This document shows positions 10,669 to 20,186 of a stretch of DNA of 64,000 bases, in pieces. The position numbers and the translations under genes were made by a program. The notes beneath the pieces are model-generated. The model did not search any database. It was given only the letters and a program-made list of their open reading frames with translations, and was not told where the DNA came from. How positions within the stretch are numbered: the stretch's first letter is position 1; the number at the start of each line of letters is the position of its first letter. Origin of the DNA: Dyadobacter sp. 676 (GTDB lineage: Bacteria; Bacteroidota; Bacteroidia; Cytophagales; Spirosomataceae); the NCBI RefSeq assembly GCF_040448675.1, contig NZ_CP159289.1, forward strand, positions 62,001 through 126,000, given 5' to 3'.

Positions 10669-11682
10669 TCAATGAAAAAAGTGCCCCGCCGGGCCCTCCG
10701 ACAGGCGAGCGGCCAGATGTTGAGCGTCCGGGGTATTTCTTATTTCCTCGTCAATCAGCATGTCGAGGACCTGATAGAAATCGAGGTTATAATCCCAGCC
10801 GAGGTCGCTGACCGCCTCCCGATTGTCGCCGTAAATATCTTCGATATCGGTTAACCGGCTGAGGTTCTTATCGACGACGATCTTTCCGGTATCCAGGCCC
10901 AGCCTGTGAAAAATATGGTGGACAATATCTTCCAGTAAAATGCTGGTGCCCGAACAGATGACATAGTCCTTCGCAACCGGGTTCTGCTGCATCAGCCACA
11001 TGGCCTCCACATATTTAGGCGAATAACCAAAGTCGCGCCGTACATGCAGATTCCCGACCCGTAGCACCATATCGGGATTCGAAGTCATCTTAATGGCTTC
11101 GACGATCACTTTCTTTACAAAAAAGTTCGATGACCTCAGATAGGATTCATGGTTAAAAAGCACGCCGGTGCAGCAATGCAGCTTATAGGCTTCCCGGTAA
11201 TTCACAATCATCCAGAAAGCCGACGCTTTGCTGATGGCATAAGGGCTCAACGGGTGCATCGGCGAATTGATCCTGACGGGCAAATCGCTCACCATCCCGT
11301 ACATCTCCGAACTGGATGCCTGGTAAAACCTGGTATTTTTGTCATGCAGCCGGATCGCCTCCAGAAAATTCAGCACCGAAACGAAATTGAATTTGATGGT
11401 TTCGATCGGGTACTCGAAAGAAAGCCCGACGGAGCTTTGTGCCGCCAGGTTATATATCTCGTCCGGCTTGTATTTTACCAGCAATCTTAAAATCGAGGCT
11501 TGCTCCCACAGATCGCACAATTCCAGCGTAACCTGGTCGCGGATCCCGAGATATTCCAGCCCATGCAATTTCCGGTTCAGGTCCCTTACAACGCCGACGA
11601 CCTTGTAACCCTTCGAGAGCAGCAGCTGCGCAAGATACGCCCCGTCCTGTCCCGATATTCCTGTTATAATAGCGACTTTCAT
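10669..11682 (-). CDS. GDP-mannose 4,6-dehydratase-like NAD-dependent epimerase/dehydratase
   Basis: An extended SDR of 337 residues. The dinucleotide motif GISGQDGAYL is at 8-17, the Ser-Ser-Ser-Glu site at 123-126 and the Tyr148-x3-Lys152 catalytic pair in SPYAISKA. The FNHES segment is characteristic of GDP-mannose 4,6-dehydratase, which makes GDP-4-keto-6-deoxymannose for fucose, rhamnose or perosamine-type sugars. The following residues (YLRSSNFF) differ from the usual FNHESP-RG pattern, so the nucleotide sugar may differ. It overlaps the preceding glycosyltransferase end by 4 bases, indicating co-transcription. I withhold the symbol gmd because of this divergence. Confidence 0.85.
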   Translation of the reverse strand: MKVAIITGISGQDGAYLAQLLLSKGYKVVGVVRDLNRKLHGLEYLGIRDQVTLELCDLWEQASILRLLVKYKPDEIYNLAAQSSVGLSFEYPIETIKFNFVSVLNFLEAIRLHDKNTRFYQASSSEMYGMVSDLPVRINSPMHPLSPYAISKASAFWMIVNYREAYKLHCCTGVLFNHESYLRSSNFFVKKVIVEAIKMTSNPDMVLRVGNLHVRRDFGYSPKYVEAMWLMQQNPVAKDYVICSGTSILLEDIVHHIFHRLGLDTGKIVVDKNLSRLTDIEDIYGDNREAVSDLGWDYNLDFYQVLDMLIDEEIRNTPDAQHLAARLSEGPAGHFFH

Positions 11683-12783
11683 AGGGCCGACTGATAAATG
11701 TCCAACGTCTCGCGCGATACCTTCTCCCAGGAGAACTTCCCGGCCTGCCTGAGGCCTCTCTCGCGATATTCCTCGCGCAGCCCCCGGTCATAATAAAACA
11801 ACTCGCATTTGTTCAGCATATCCCCCGGGTTTTCGGGGTCGATGTATAACGCCGCCTCCTGGCCGACCTCCGGCAACGAACTCACATTGCTCAGTATCGT
11901 CGGGCAACCGCAATTGAATGCTTCGAGTGCCGGAATGCCGAAGCCTTCGTACAAGCTTGGAAAAACAAAAAAAAGCGCTTTGCTATAAAGCGCCGCCAGG
12001 CGCTGGTCATCGATGGGCAATTGTACCACCTGGCTCGCTACCCCCAATTTATTGATCAATTGCAGTTCCTCGTCGTTAAATTTGCCACCTCCCGCACAGA
12101 TCAGCCTTAGGCTCTTTTCCCGCTTCCAGCAAGCCATGTATGGCCTCGAAAAACAGGGCGAAGTTCTTGTAACCCAGCCTGTTTCCTACAAAAAGAATAT
12201 AATCTCCCCAGTTTTCGTCGGTCCCGTCCGGGCGGGCGAAAAACGAACTTGCCAAATGCGTTACCTGAATGCGGTCCTCCGCAACGCCATAGTAATCAAC
12301 GATATCCCGCTTTGTGCTTTGCGATATAGCGATGACCCTGGATGCCCTTTTTAACAATATTTCTCTATTTGAAATGACCTTGTCCATATTGGTAAGAAGC
12401 GTCGGATAGCGGTCCGAAAACTTCTCATGAATCAGATCATAAAAAGTAACGACAAACGGCCTGTTCGGCAGTTTCCCGTTCAAAAAATAAGTATCGTAAT
12501 AGGTTGGATGAAAAATATCGTAATCGCCTTTTTGTATAAAGCGTTCCGAAACGAACCGGTTGAGCCGTTCTTTCACCGCCCAGCGCCCTTTGAATTTAAA
12601 AGGAAGGAACTGCCGGGAATCGTACATTCTCCGATCTTTTGTAAACTCGTTCTCTGAAAAGTAAATAGTGTTTTGGCAATCATTGCCGAGTAAAGTTAAC
12701 CCTTTGGAGAGTTCATAAAAATACCGGGAAATCCCGCCGTAATTCTGATTATTGTATATCTGATGATCGTAGAGAATTTTCAT
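11679..12783 (-). pseudogene. Glycosyltransferase family 1/4 (frameshifted)
   Basis: The two halves of a GT-B glycosyltransferase are in different frames. The N-terminal part from ATG 12783 starts MKILYDHQIYNNQNYGGISRY, and the C-terminal part has the donor-site motif PSLYEGFGIPALEAFNCG. Removing one T from the TTTT run at 12115-12118 gives a continuous 367-residue protein with LLEAGKSLRLICAGGGKF at the join. The start overlaps the upstream methyltransferase gene by 35 bases and the end overlaps the dehydratase start, so it belongs to the polysaccharide operon. Probably a mannosyl or related transferase; the sugar cannot be inferred. Confidence 0.87.
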
Positions 12784-13573
12784 TGCCACGGATAGAGTTT
12801 CTGATAAAATCGAAATCATTTGAAAGCAACGATTTCTGACTACGAACCTTTGTAACCAACTGAGCAACCTTCGGATTGAGCGACAGGCGAAACAGTGAGG
12901 GATTGATCCTGCGCCTTGTAATCAGGTGAAGCGTCCGACCATCGGTGTAAAAATTACATCCGAATTTCCGCGCAAGCGTATCCAGCGAGCGTTCTGAATA
13001 CAATGCAATGTGCTGGCCGGTTTCCGGTGTGAAATACCACCAGTCACGGGCGGATGTGAGCTTACGCGCCGGCACCAGCTCCGTCGAGAAGAAAATTGAA
13101 TCCGAAAACTCAAGCATTTTTTCCAGCTCTTCCACCGGGTTCTCGAGATGTTCGAATAGCTCGAAAGCGGTTAGGAGCTCAAATTTCCTGACCGAACTGT
13201 CGTGCAGATCGAAATGACGCGCAAAAATATTTTCGCAATAGGTATCGAACCTGTGAAAATCAAACCCGCAATCCCTCATGATTCTCACGAGCATTCCGTA
13301 GCCTCCTCCATAGTCGAGAAAATGCCCTTCCCTGTCAAAATGGGACAAAATCAAAGAGGAAAGCCGCTTGGAAATCCCGATGTTCCTTCCGACCAACCCG
13401 ATATCGAGCGATGTAATTGCCGAGTTATAGGCTTCATTCAACCAATAAGGGGATTCGGTTTGTATGAATTTACATTCACTGCACTGATGGTAGTCTATCT
13501 TATATTGACTTAAAATAGTTGTCTTACTATCAAATAAAGCCGGAGAATCACTTCCACAAATCTTGCAAAACAT
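12749..13573 (-). CDS. Class I SAM-dependent methyltransferase with N-terminal zinc-binding motif
   Basis: A 274-residue protein with paired cysteines CKIC and CSEC near residues 3-33, likely a zinc knuckle, followed by a Rossmann methyltransferase core: motif I FLDYGGGYGMLVRIM near residue 86 and the ELFEHLENP segment. Such proteins often methylate sugars or sugar nucleotides in surface polysaccharide clusters. It is the first gene of the minus-strand polysaccharide operon and has a long AT-rich region upstream. Confidence 0.87.
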   Translation of the reverse strand: MFCKICGSDSPALFDSKTTILSQYKIDYHQCSECKFIQTESPYWLNEAYNSAITSLDIGLVGRNIGISKRLSSLILSHFDREGHFLDYGGGYGMLVRIMRDCGFDFHRFDTYCENIFARHFDLHDSSVRKFELLTAFELFEHLENPVEELEKMLEFSDSIFFSTELVPARKLTSARDWWYFTPETGQHIALYSERSLDTLARKFGCNFYTDGRTLHLITRRRINPSLFRLSLNPKVAQLVTKVRSQKSLLSNDFDFIRNSIRGNENSLRSSDIQ

Positions 13574-14043
13574 AGGCGGTGGACGAAGAGCAAATGAGGG
13601 ATCTAGTATGCGTTAATTAGTTACAAATTGACGGTAGCATCGGCCAAATATAGGCATATTTTTTTCAAGTTTACAAACATGCCGGAACCATTATTATTAA
13701 ACGATCTTCTTTGGGAATCTACTTGTGCCAATTCTATTATTCGACCCAACCGGTGTGTATAATCGGCGTTATAAAGCATTATGGGGCGTAATGCATATGC
13801 GATCAGGCACAGAGTTGCAAACGAATCGATGCGGGCAGGCTTTCGGTTCGTGCCCTTTCAACAACATCTGCGGGCCCGGATTAATGCTATCTTAATACAG
13901 TAATAAAAGATACATATCTGCTAAATTAACAAGACATTTTCGGCTAAATATAAATTGTGCCAATCCTCTTTTATACCTTTACCCTGGCAAAAGACTACGG
14001 TCCCTGTTTGAAGACAAACCAACCTGAAGTAAAAGACTGACAA
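13574..14043. other. AT-rich divergent intergenic region in the polysaccharide locus
   Basis: A 470-base non-coding stretch between the minus-strand glycan operon and the plus-strand polymerase. It is clearly more AT-rich than its surroundings and must carry both promoters. I see no ORF with a recognisable product, no tRNA and no clear terminator hairpin. The length exceeds what two promoters need, so a regulatory RNA or extended leader is possible but not shown. Confidence 0.5.
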
Positions 14044-15372
14044 GTGGCAACTGAATTTTTTGTAGGCCCGATTCTCGATAACTGGCTGAAATACGGCCTG
14101 ATCTACGGCCTCATCGTTTGCGTTTACCTGCTGTTATACAGAAAAATATACTGGGGAATATTCGACCCGATGTTCCTTACTACTATTAACCTGAGCGGAA
14201 GTGCGTTCTGCGTCTATTTCCTTTACTCGGACGAGTCGCTCAAGCCGGTCTACGGCTGGTCGTTCATCGGGACGGAAATTGCGCTCTTTTGCGGATTAAA
14301 CCTGGCGGCGATGATCCCTGCGCTGCGGATCGGGGGGAGCAGGGAACTGGAGCATAAAAACGAGAGCGGTATCAGCGAGTTCGATGTTTTCTGTTTTATC
14401 GTGTGTATTGCGTATACCATCGTTGAAATCGTCAACCTGAAAACGGTCGGAATCGTTTTGCTCGATGAAGAAAACAACCACGTGTCCGCGTACGGCGGGC
14501 ATGGCATTATCAGGGCCTTCCTGATGTCTTTCCGGACACTGGTGACGCTCACGCTGTATTACAAGGTGCTCTTCCTCAAAAGGAGGCTGAACGCGCTGGA
14601 GATTTTTATCTGCCTCGTGTTGCTGCTGGATATCGCGACAAGCGGCTCCAAATCCGCCATCGTCGTATTTTTTGTACTCTACTTCCTGACAGCCTATCCG
14701 TTGACTTTGCATGGGCAGATGAAGGCAATGAAAATCTCATTGCCGGCGTTGATGCTTCTGGCCACGTTCCCCATCGCGGTGGTCATGGTCTCGGTGGGGG
14801 CATCGCCCATCAGTGCGATGCAGCAGGTAGCGCTGAGATTTATGGCGAGCGGGGATATTTTTCTCCTCGGCTATTACGACGACGTGATGGCGTCCATCCA
14901 GGAAACTTCGTTTTTCAAATATGCATTTTACCCCGGCTGGGGCACGATCCTGAAAAACCTGGGTTTCAATATCATACCGCCGGAACCCATCGGTGTCGAT
15001 GTTTTCGCGTATTACACCAACCGCCGGACCTCGGGAGCCAACGGCCGGTACAACTATCTTGCCTACCATTTCTTTGGTTTATGGGGAGGGATCGTATATG
15101 CCCTTATCATCGGTTTGCTTGTGGGCTACATCCGCCAGATATACGTAAAATTCAACCCGTCGACCGTTAGCTATTTTGTTTTCCTGTTTATGGTAATATT
15201 GGTCAACTCTTCGACCCGGTTGATCGATGACATCCTGTTATTCGGTAATACGAGCTTCTGGTCCCTGTTTTTCCTGATCGCCTGCTGTGTTGCGGCGAAG
15301 TTGCTCCATTTGGTACTCCGCGCGCTTGTAACGCATTCGCCGGATGTCAACATGAAAAATCAGCCGGGATAA
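14044..15372 (+). CDS. O-antigen/exopolysaccharide polymerase-like membrane protein (Wzy-type)
   Basis: A 442-residue protein made almost entirely of hydrophobic helices, about ten to twelve, with a larger extracytoplasmic loop around residues 290-345 (YPGWGTILKNLGFN to TSGANGRYNYL). This layout and the position beside glycosyltransferases match oligosaccharide-repeat polymerases, a family with very low sequence identity. It would join lipid-linked repeat units in the periplasm. The start is GTG at 14044, just after a stop-rich stretch. No flippase or chain-length regulator is in the window. Confidence 0.75.
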   Translation: MATEFFVGPILDNWLKYGLIYGLIVCVYLLLYRKIYWGIFDPMFLTTINLSGSAFCVYFLYSDESLKPVYGWSFIGTEIALFCGLNLAAMIPALRIGGSRELEHKNESGISEFDVFCFIVCIAYTIVEIVNLKTVGIVLLDEENNHVSAYGGHGIIRAFLMSFRTLVTLTLYYKVLFLKRRLNALEIFICLVLLLDIATSGSKSAIVVFFVLYFLTAYPLTLHGQMKAMKISLPALMLLATFPIAVVMVSVGASPISAMQQVALRFMASGDIFLLGYYDDVMASIQETSFFKYAFYPGWGTILKNLGFNIIPPEPIGVDVFAYYTNRRTSGANGRYNYLAYHFFGLWGGIVYALIIGLLVGYIRQIYVKFNPSTVSYFVFLFMVILVNSSTRLIDDILLFGNTSFWSLFFLIACCVAAKLLHLVLRALVTHSPDVNMKNQPG

Positions 15373-15505
15373 GCCGCTGTCCGGAAAATGCCGCTATGAA
15401 AAAAATAGCTATACCCTCAGCAAAATCGCCGGGCAGGTCCGGTAAACGTGTAGCACGATGACATTACCGATATGAGGGGCCTTTGACGAATCATACCGGC
15501 CCGTA

Positions 15506-16210
15506 TTATATTTTCAGGAGTCTCAGGAGCTCTTCCCTGAAACTGCTGCCTATCGGTATTTCCGTGCCGCACATCTCGATCATATTGCCTTTGATCGCCC
15601 TCAGCTTGCCGAGGTTTACAATATAGGACCGGTGCACCCGCATAAATTGGCCGGGTGCCAAAGCATGGTTCAATAGTTTCAAATGCGAGCCAGCGAGCAT
15701 TCTTTTGCCATTTGTGAGGTAAATGGAACAAAAATCGCGTTCGCCCCGAATGTAGCATATGTCGTCGAAGTCGACTTTGACCAACCGGGTGTCCTGCCTG
15801 ATAAACAGGTACGAGGCGGGCTCGTAGCGCGCCGCCGGCCAGTCATTTCCGGCTATTCTCTCCCGCACCTTTTGTACAGCCTGACAAAAACGCTCGAAAG
15901 TGACAGGTTTCAACAGGTAGTCGACTGCATTCAAATCAAATCCCTCTACCGCATATTCGGAATAAGCGGTAGTGAAAATAACCAACGGGGGCTTCTGCAG
16001 GGAACGCAGGAATGTTGTGCCGGTGACCACGGGCATCCGTATGTCCAGGAATAGCACATCGACCGGAAACCCGTTCAGTGCCTTGTAGGCCTCTGCGGCA
16101 TTTTTGCACATTGCCTGCAAATGCAGGCCCGGCAACTGCCCGATATGCGATTTTAAGATATCACGGGCGATGGGCTCGTCGTCCACCACAAGGCAGTTGA
16201 TTTTTCTCAT
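15506..16210 (-). CDS. LytTR-family response regulator
   Basis: A 234-residue regulator: receiver domain with acidic pair DDE at 10-12, phospho-acceptor Asp56 in FLDIRMP, Thr80-81 and Lys101, followed by a LytTR DNA-binding domain (ICYIRGERDFCSIYLT, FMRVHRSYIVNL). It binds direct repeats upstream of target promoters when phosphorylated. Its ATG overlaps the TGA of the kinase gene (ATGA), so the pair is translationally coupled. Targets are unknown; the pair may control the nearby CPBP or polysaccharide genes, but nothing shows that. Confidence 0.93.
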   Translation of the reverse strand: MRKINCLVVDDEPIARDILKSHIGQLPGLHLQAMCKNAAEAYKALNGFPVDVLFLDIRMPVVTGTTFLRSLQKPPLVIFTTAYSEYAVEGFDLNAVDYLLKPVTFERFCQAVQKVRERIAGNDWPAARYEPASYLFIRQDTRLVKVDFDDICYIRGERDFCSIYLTNGKRMLAGSHLKLLNHALAPGQFMRVHRSYIVNLGKLRAIKGNMIEMCGTEIPIGSSFREELLRLLKI

Positions 16211-17322
16211 AGGATATCGATGAACAATTTAACGCGATAAATACCTCCTTCCTCGGCGGCCTCGTAGCGGTACCGTCCGGGATAATAAAGGTCGAGGCGC
16301 TTCCTGAGATTTGGTAACCCGATCCCCTCTCCTTCCCGCCTCACCGTGCCGGGGCTCGCCGTGTTGTCCAGCGTTGCCCGCAGGTGTCCCCGCTCCACAT
16401 CGAGCGAAAAGCGGATGTAAGCGCCGGGTTCATCCGGACAAAATTTAAATGCATTCTCGACCAGCGGTATCAGCAACAACGGAGGCATGATATATTCGGA
16501 AGAATCGGTGTGGATGCGGGTTGTTACCAATGTATCATTGAGTCTTATCCGTTCCAATTCGATGTAGTCCTTCAACAACCCGAGCTCCATGCCGATTGCC
16601 AGCCGGTTGTGCCCCGTTTCGTAAAGCATATAGCGTAGCAATGCGGACAATCGCGCTACCAGTTCCGCAGACAGTTGTGTTTCTTCCCGCAAAATAAGGC
16701 CGTAGATATTGTTCAGGGAATTGAACAAAAAATGCGGATTGATCTGGGATTTAAGAAAAGCGGATTCAAGTTCGGCATTGTTTTTGGCGAGCTCCAATGC
16801 CTTAACCTGACTGCGCCAGCCGGCCAGCGCCAGTTTGATGCATAGCGGAATGCTTAGTGTAAGCAACAGAAAAAAAGGAGTTCCCATGCTCAACAACCGC
16901 TTCAACACGATGTTGATCAAGCCGGATTGGAGCAATTCGTAATATCCGGCCTGGCTTTCTTTCAGAACGGAAAGGCAATTTCCGCAGGACCGGACGATCA
17001 ATTGCTCCGCAGCCGCATCCAGAACCGTGTAGCAAAAGAGTATCGCCACCATACTCAGCACCACGGCAAACTTCCTGCGTTTTTTGACCAGCACGGTAAC
17101 CGGCCCCACGATTACGTAAAAGGCGGCGGCAATCAGGCTGGTGTTCAGCAGAGCGGACACCAGCAAATATTCGACCGGAAATCCCGAGTAAACATTGAAA
17201 CTGATCAGGGTCAGATAAAAGCGCAGACCCAAAAGCAACAGCCAGAACAACACATGCAGGAGCACCCGCTGCAACGGCGTAGGGTCAAGCAAATTGAATC
17301 GGCTCCGGATTTTCATATCCAA
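16207..17322 (-). CDS. LytS/YpdA-type sensor histidine kinase
   Basis: A 371-residue kinase with four N-terminal membrane helices (about 20-40, 50-77, 85-103, 145-165), a short coiled coil, the His_kinase domain with phospho-acceptor His197 in SQINPHFLFNSLNNIYGL, and an HATPase with N box IPLVENAFKF and G box GEGIGLPNLRKRL. It lacks a separate extracellular sensor domain, so sensing is presumably within the membrane. It forms a two-gene operon with the LytTR regulator. The start may be the second Met (17316). Confidence 0.92.
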   Translation of the reverse strand: MDMKIRSRFNLLDPTPLQRVLLHVLFWLLLLGLRFYLTLISFNVYSGFPVEYLLVSALLNTSLIAAAFYVIVGPVTVLVKKRRKFAVVLSMVAILFCYTVLDAAAEQLIVRSCGNCLSVLKESQAGYYELLQSGLINIVLKRLLSMGTPFFLLLTLSIPLCIKLALAGWRSQVKALELAKNNAELESAFLKSQINPHFLFNSLNNIYGLILREETQLSAELVARLSALLRYMLYETGHNRLAIGMELGLLKDYIELERIRLNDTLVTTRIHTDSSEYIMPPLLLIPLVENAFKFCPDEPGAYIRFSLDVERGHLRATLDNTASPGTVRREGEGIGLPNLRKRLDLYYPGRYRYEAAEEGGIYRVKLFIDIL

Positions 17323-17457
17323 AATGTACGAACTCCTGCTGAAAAAAGACTGCCGTCGTCAGGCAAGCGATAGTCATTGCCGGCTATTGTCGCGTGTAAA
17401 CCGGCGGCCATTGCAAGCGACTTCCCCCCGAAACATGCCTTTATTCCGTTTCATTGC

Positions 17458-18252
17458 TCAAAATAATTCCTTCATCTTTCGGCTGGCGTCGAGGTTGGCC
17501 AGCACCGCAATCGCTATCAGCGTCACCACGATATACGGCCCTACGATGTTAGCGAAATTATAGCGGTCCGCGTCGCCGGATATCTGAACCAAACTCCGGC
17601 CCATGTTACCGGCGGCCGCGCGGGGAACGAGCGCCTGAACAAAGTTCCAGCCCGCATGCAAACCGATCGGCAACGCAAGATGCTTCGTTTTTACATATGC
17701 CATTCCAAATAATACGGAGCCGAGCCCTGTTGTGAGAATAGTGGTTAAAACCGAAAAAAAATCCATCCCCGCATGCACGTGCATGAACCCAAACGGAATG
17801 GCTATTGCCACCTGCGCTTTCCAGGTGCCATAATTGTCCAACATCGTTTGAAAGGGATATCCCCTGAACACAAACTCCTGGACAACGGAAGACCACAGGC
17901 AGCTCACAAAAACGACCATAATGTAAACCGGGTCTACGTCGCGGTTAACCTGCCAGCCATCACCTGTCAGGAACAGCGTAATAGCGGCGGTGGCAAGCAG
18001 CATCCCGCAGCCCGCAAAAATTCCGGATAACCCCTGCAGCCAGTGGCGCCGGGTCTTGGGCAGTAAATGGAGTTGGGCGAACTTTCGTTCCTCCCATCGC
18101 AGGAGCAACCAGCTGTCCGCAGCGGAAACCAGAAAAAAGAACCAGAAATCGTTCAGGAACGGCACCAGGCCCGCGATTTGCATTGCCGCTCCCATCACCG
18201 TGAAATACAACACCACTTTGGTCCACGGGAAGTCGTTAAGGATAATTTTCAT
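17458..18252 (-). CDS. CPBP-family intramembrane metalloprotease homologue with altered first motif
   Basis: A 264-residue membrane protein from ATG 18252, with about seven helices. The CPBP (CAAX protease, ABI) signature is recognisable: motif 1 reads VVQEFVFRG (Gln125-Glu126-x3-Arg130), motif 2 GFMHVHAG (His158/160) and motif 3 GLHAGWN (His199). In active members motif 1 has two glutamates; here the first is Gln. The protease may therefore be impaired or non-catalytic. Known members cleave prenylated proteins or process bacteriocins. It is a single gene, separated by over 130 bases from the LytS-like gene. Confidence 0.85.
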   Translation of the reverse strand: MKIILNDFPWTKVVLYFTVMGAAMQIAGLVPFLNDFWFFFLVSAADSWLLLRWEERKFAQLHLLPKTRRHWLQGLSGIFAGCGMLLATAAITLFLTGDGWQVNRDVDPVYIMVVFVSCLWSSVVQEFVFRGYPFQTMLDNYGTWKAQVAIAIPFGFMHVHAGMDFFSVLTTILTTGLGSVLFGMAYVKTKHLALPIGLHAGWNFVQALVPRAAAGNMGRSLVQISGDADRYNFANIVGPYIVVTLIAIAVLANLDASRKMKELF

Positions 18253-18364
18253 AACCGGATTTTTTGATACAAAGAGCAGCAAAACGTCGCGGATGAAAAA
18301 ATTAAGTCGACCGGGCTACTGTTTTTTTCTGCAAGGGCCGCAATCCGGGCAACGAAGCGTCCCC

Positions 18365-19015
18365 TTACTCACTCCAGGGCGATTGCAGAATAGCGTCGCA
18401 AAAATTCCCTGGTTGAAAATCCGGCATCATGAATGCGCAGATATCGGCGTTCATGTTACCATAAGTGGTATGCGGCTTGTGCCTGAAACCCTCGAAGAAA
18501 GTAGGGATTATCGTTGCCTTGAACCCGTTTCTGGGAAAAACACCGACGATTTCCTTACGGAGGTGTTCGTCTAACTGCTCATATCCCCTGCCCACCACAT
18601 CGAGCGCAACTCCGTAGTTCAGCAAAGCCACTTCCGCTTCTTTATGCTCCGCAATCCCGGGACTGGTATGCAATGCGACCGCGTCCCAAACCAGTTGGAG
18701 TGTCGGTTCGGGCAGTCCGTGGCTCCTCAAAAAGTCGCGTGCGGCGTTTGCCCCATCCACTTCGAACCGGTAATCCGCGCTGCGGTAATGCGGCGTCAGG
18801 CCCAGGTCGTGAAAGACAGAGCTGATGTACAGGAGTTCGGCATCGTAACGGCGCTGACTTTGTTGCCCTTTCAGGCAAGCGAACACAAATGAACGGAGCG
18901 AATGGTTGTAGAGAAATTCGGTACCATGGTCGAGAAGCAGTTCAATGGCCTGCCTGGCCGGCGTGCTGTCGGGGATTCTTACGCCGGCGACAGTTCGGGG
19001 GATGCGGATATTCAT
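18365..19015 (-). CDS. HD domain-containing protein (putative metal-dependent phosphohydrolase)
   Basis: A 216-residue protein with the HD signature: His38, then SVFHDLGLTP (His69-Asp70) and a later Asp in NYGVALDVVG. It resembles the plant cyanamide-hydratase-like HD branch more than dGTPases, judged from the HSLRSFVFAC start. The reaction is not predictable. It lies upstream of the CPBP gene on the same strand, 112 bases away. Confidence 0.83.
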   Translation of the reverse strand: MNIRIPRTVAGVRIPDSTPARQAIELLLDHGTEFLYNHSLRSFVFACLKGQQSQRRYDAELLYISSVFHDLGLTPHYRSADYRFEVDGANAARDFLRSHGLPEPTLQLVWDAVALHTSPGIAEHKEAEVALLNYGVALDVVGRGYEQLDEHLRKEIVGVFPRNGFKATIIPTFFEGFRHKPHTTYGNMNADICAFMMPDFQPGNFCDAILQSPWSE

Positions 19016-19330
19016 GATTTTCCGGATTTATTCATTAATACTTAGACTGCAACCGGCAACGCCGGGGTTTAAGTAAGCCCGATGGGATGCCTCTTTACAA
19101 AGATCGGCACGGCTATCCTGCGGTTGCTTAAACTGGTTTAAGAAAGATATTTCGTGCCTGTCGGGTAATAACCCGAACCACATCGATACCCAAAAATTCC
19201 GGCCCGGACTTTTGAAAATTTACCTGTTTTTTTAATTTGCGCGCCCGTCAGTCGCGGCCCGGGCCGAACGGAGGTCCGGGTTTCATTCTTTAATAAATAA
19301 AACTTAGTAATAACTTTTGTTTGTTAAACT
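19016..19330. other. Divergent promoter region
   Basis: A 315-base gap between the divergent HD and NEW3 genes. The last 60 bases before the NEW3 start are very AT-rich and include a TAATAACTTTTG stretch that approximates the Bacteroidota -7 element TAnnTTTG. No other feature is visible. Confidence 0.45.
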
Positions 19331-20182
19331 ATGTCAGTTTTTTGTCCAATTTTTAAAAAGCACAACATTTGCCTTATTTGCGGTTTGCTTTTCCTGGTCG
19401 GACTTACCGCAAACGCACAATCTCCAACTTCAAACAAATCCGACGAAAAGTCCTCCTTCAAATCAACCTTGTTCAACCTGGAAGCCGCCGCAAACGAGAC
19501 GTTTCGTTACTCGGCGACACTTCAGAACGGTTCGGGCGAATCCAGGTACTACGCATTAAACGCCAAATTGCCCGCAGGATGGTTTGTCACCTTCCGGACA
19601 ATGGGCAGCCAGGTCACCTCCCTGCTTCTCGAAGCAGGAAAAAGCCAGGAGGTATCCATTGAAATCAATGCAAGCCCCTATTCCAAGCCCGGTAAGTTCG
19701 AAATACCCGTAACGGCCACATCGGCCAAGGATACCCTCAGGCTTAATCTGGAAGCCGTATTGAAAGGGGCATACGGCATTGAGCTCACTACGCCGTCGGG
19801 ACGCCTCAGCGAAGACGTTACCGAGGGCAGTGTGGAAGAAATCATATGCACCATTAAAAATACGGGAACACTGCCCCTCGAAAATGTAGAGCTAACAGCT
19901 CAAACCCCTCCGAAATGGGAAGTTACTTTCCAACCATCCAAAGTTGAACGTATAGACCCGGCCGGCTCGGTCGATATAACGGCTACCGTGAGGGTCCCGG
20001 ACAAAACGATTGCCGGCGATTATGTCTCCACTTTCACAGCCAGGAACCAGAATACGAGTGCCAACGCGTCTTTCCGGATCATGGTTAAGACGTCGCTGCT
20101 GTCAGGCTGGTTTGGTATCCTGGTGATTTTACTGGCTGTCGGCTTGGTGTATCAATTGATCAGAAAGTACGGTAGACGATAA
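19331..20182 (+). CDS. Secreted, membrane-anchored NEW3-domain protein linked to an ABC exporter
   Basis: A 283-residue protein with a signal peptide (hydrophobic LLFLVGLTANAQ), two Ig-like beta domains of the NEW3 type (segments PAGWFVTFRTMGSQV and PPKWEVTFQPSKVERIDPA) and a C-terminal helix WFGILVILLAVGLVYQL with a basic tail. It should sit on the outer face of the inner membrane. The next two genes encode an ABC ATPase and permease with only 4 bases between this stop and the ATPase start. Similar three-gene sets exist in Bacteroidota and archaea; the substrate is unknown. Confidence 0.85.
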   Translation: MSVFCPIFKKHNICLICGLLFLVGLTANAQSPTSNKSDEKSSFKSTLFNLEAAANETFRYSATLQNGSGESRYYALNAKLPAGWFVTFRTMGSQVTSLLLEAGKSQEVSIEINASPYSKPGKFEIPVTATSAKDTLRLNLEAVLKGAYGIELTTPSGRLSEDVTEGSVEEIICTIKNTGTLPLENVELTAQTPPKWEVTFQPSKVERIDPAGSVDITATVRVPDKTIAGDYVSTFTARNQNTSANASFRIMVKTSLLSGWFGILVILLAVGLVYQLIRKYGRR

Positions 20183-20186
20183 GTTT

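Noticed and set aside
12076..12150. Possible programmed frameshift in the glycosyltransferase
   Set aside because: The slip site is only AAAA with no downstream structure, and similar breaks occur in many unrelated genes here.
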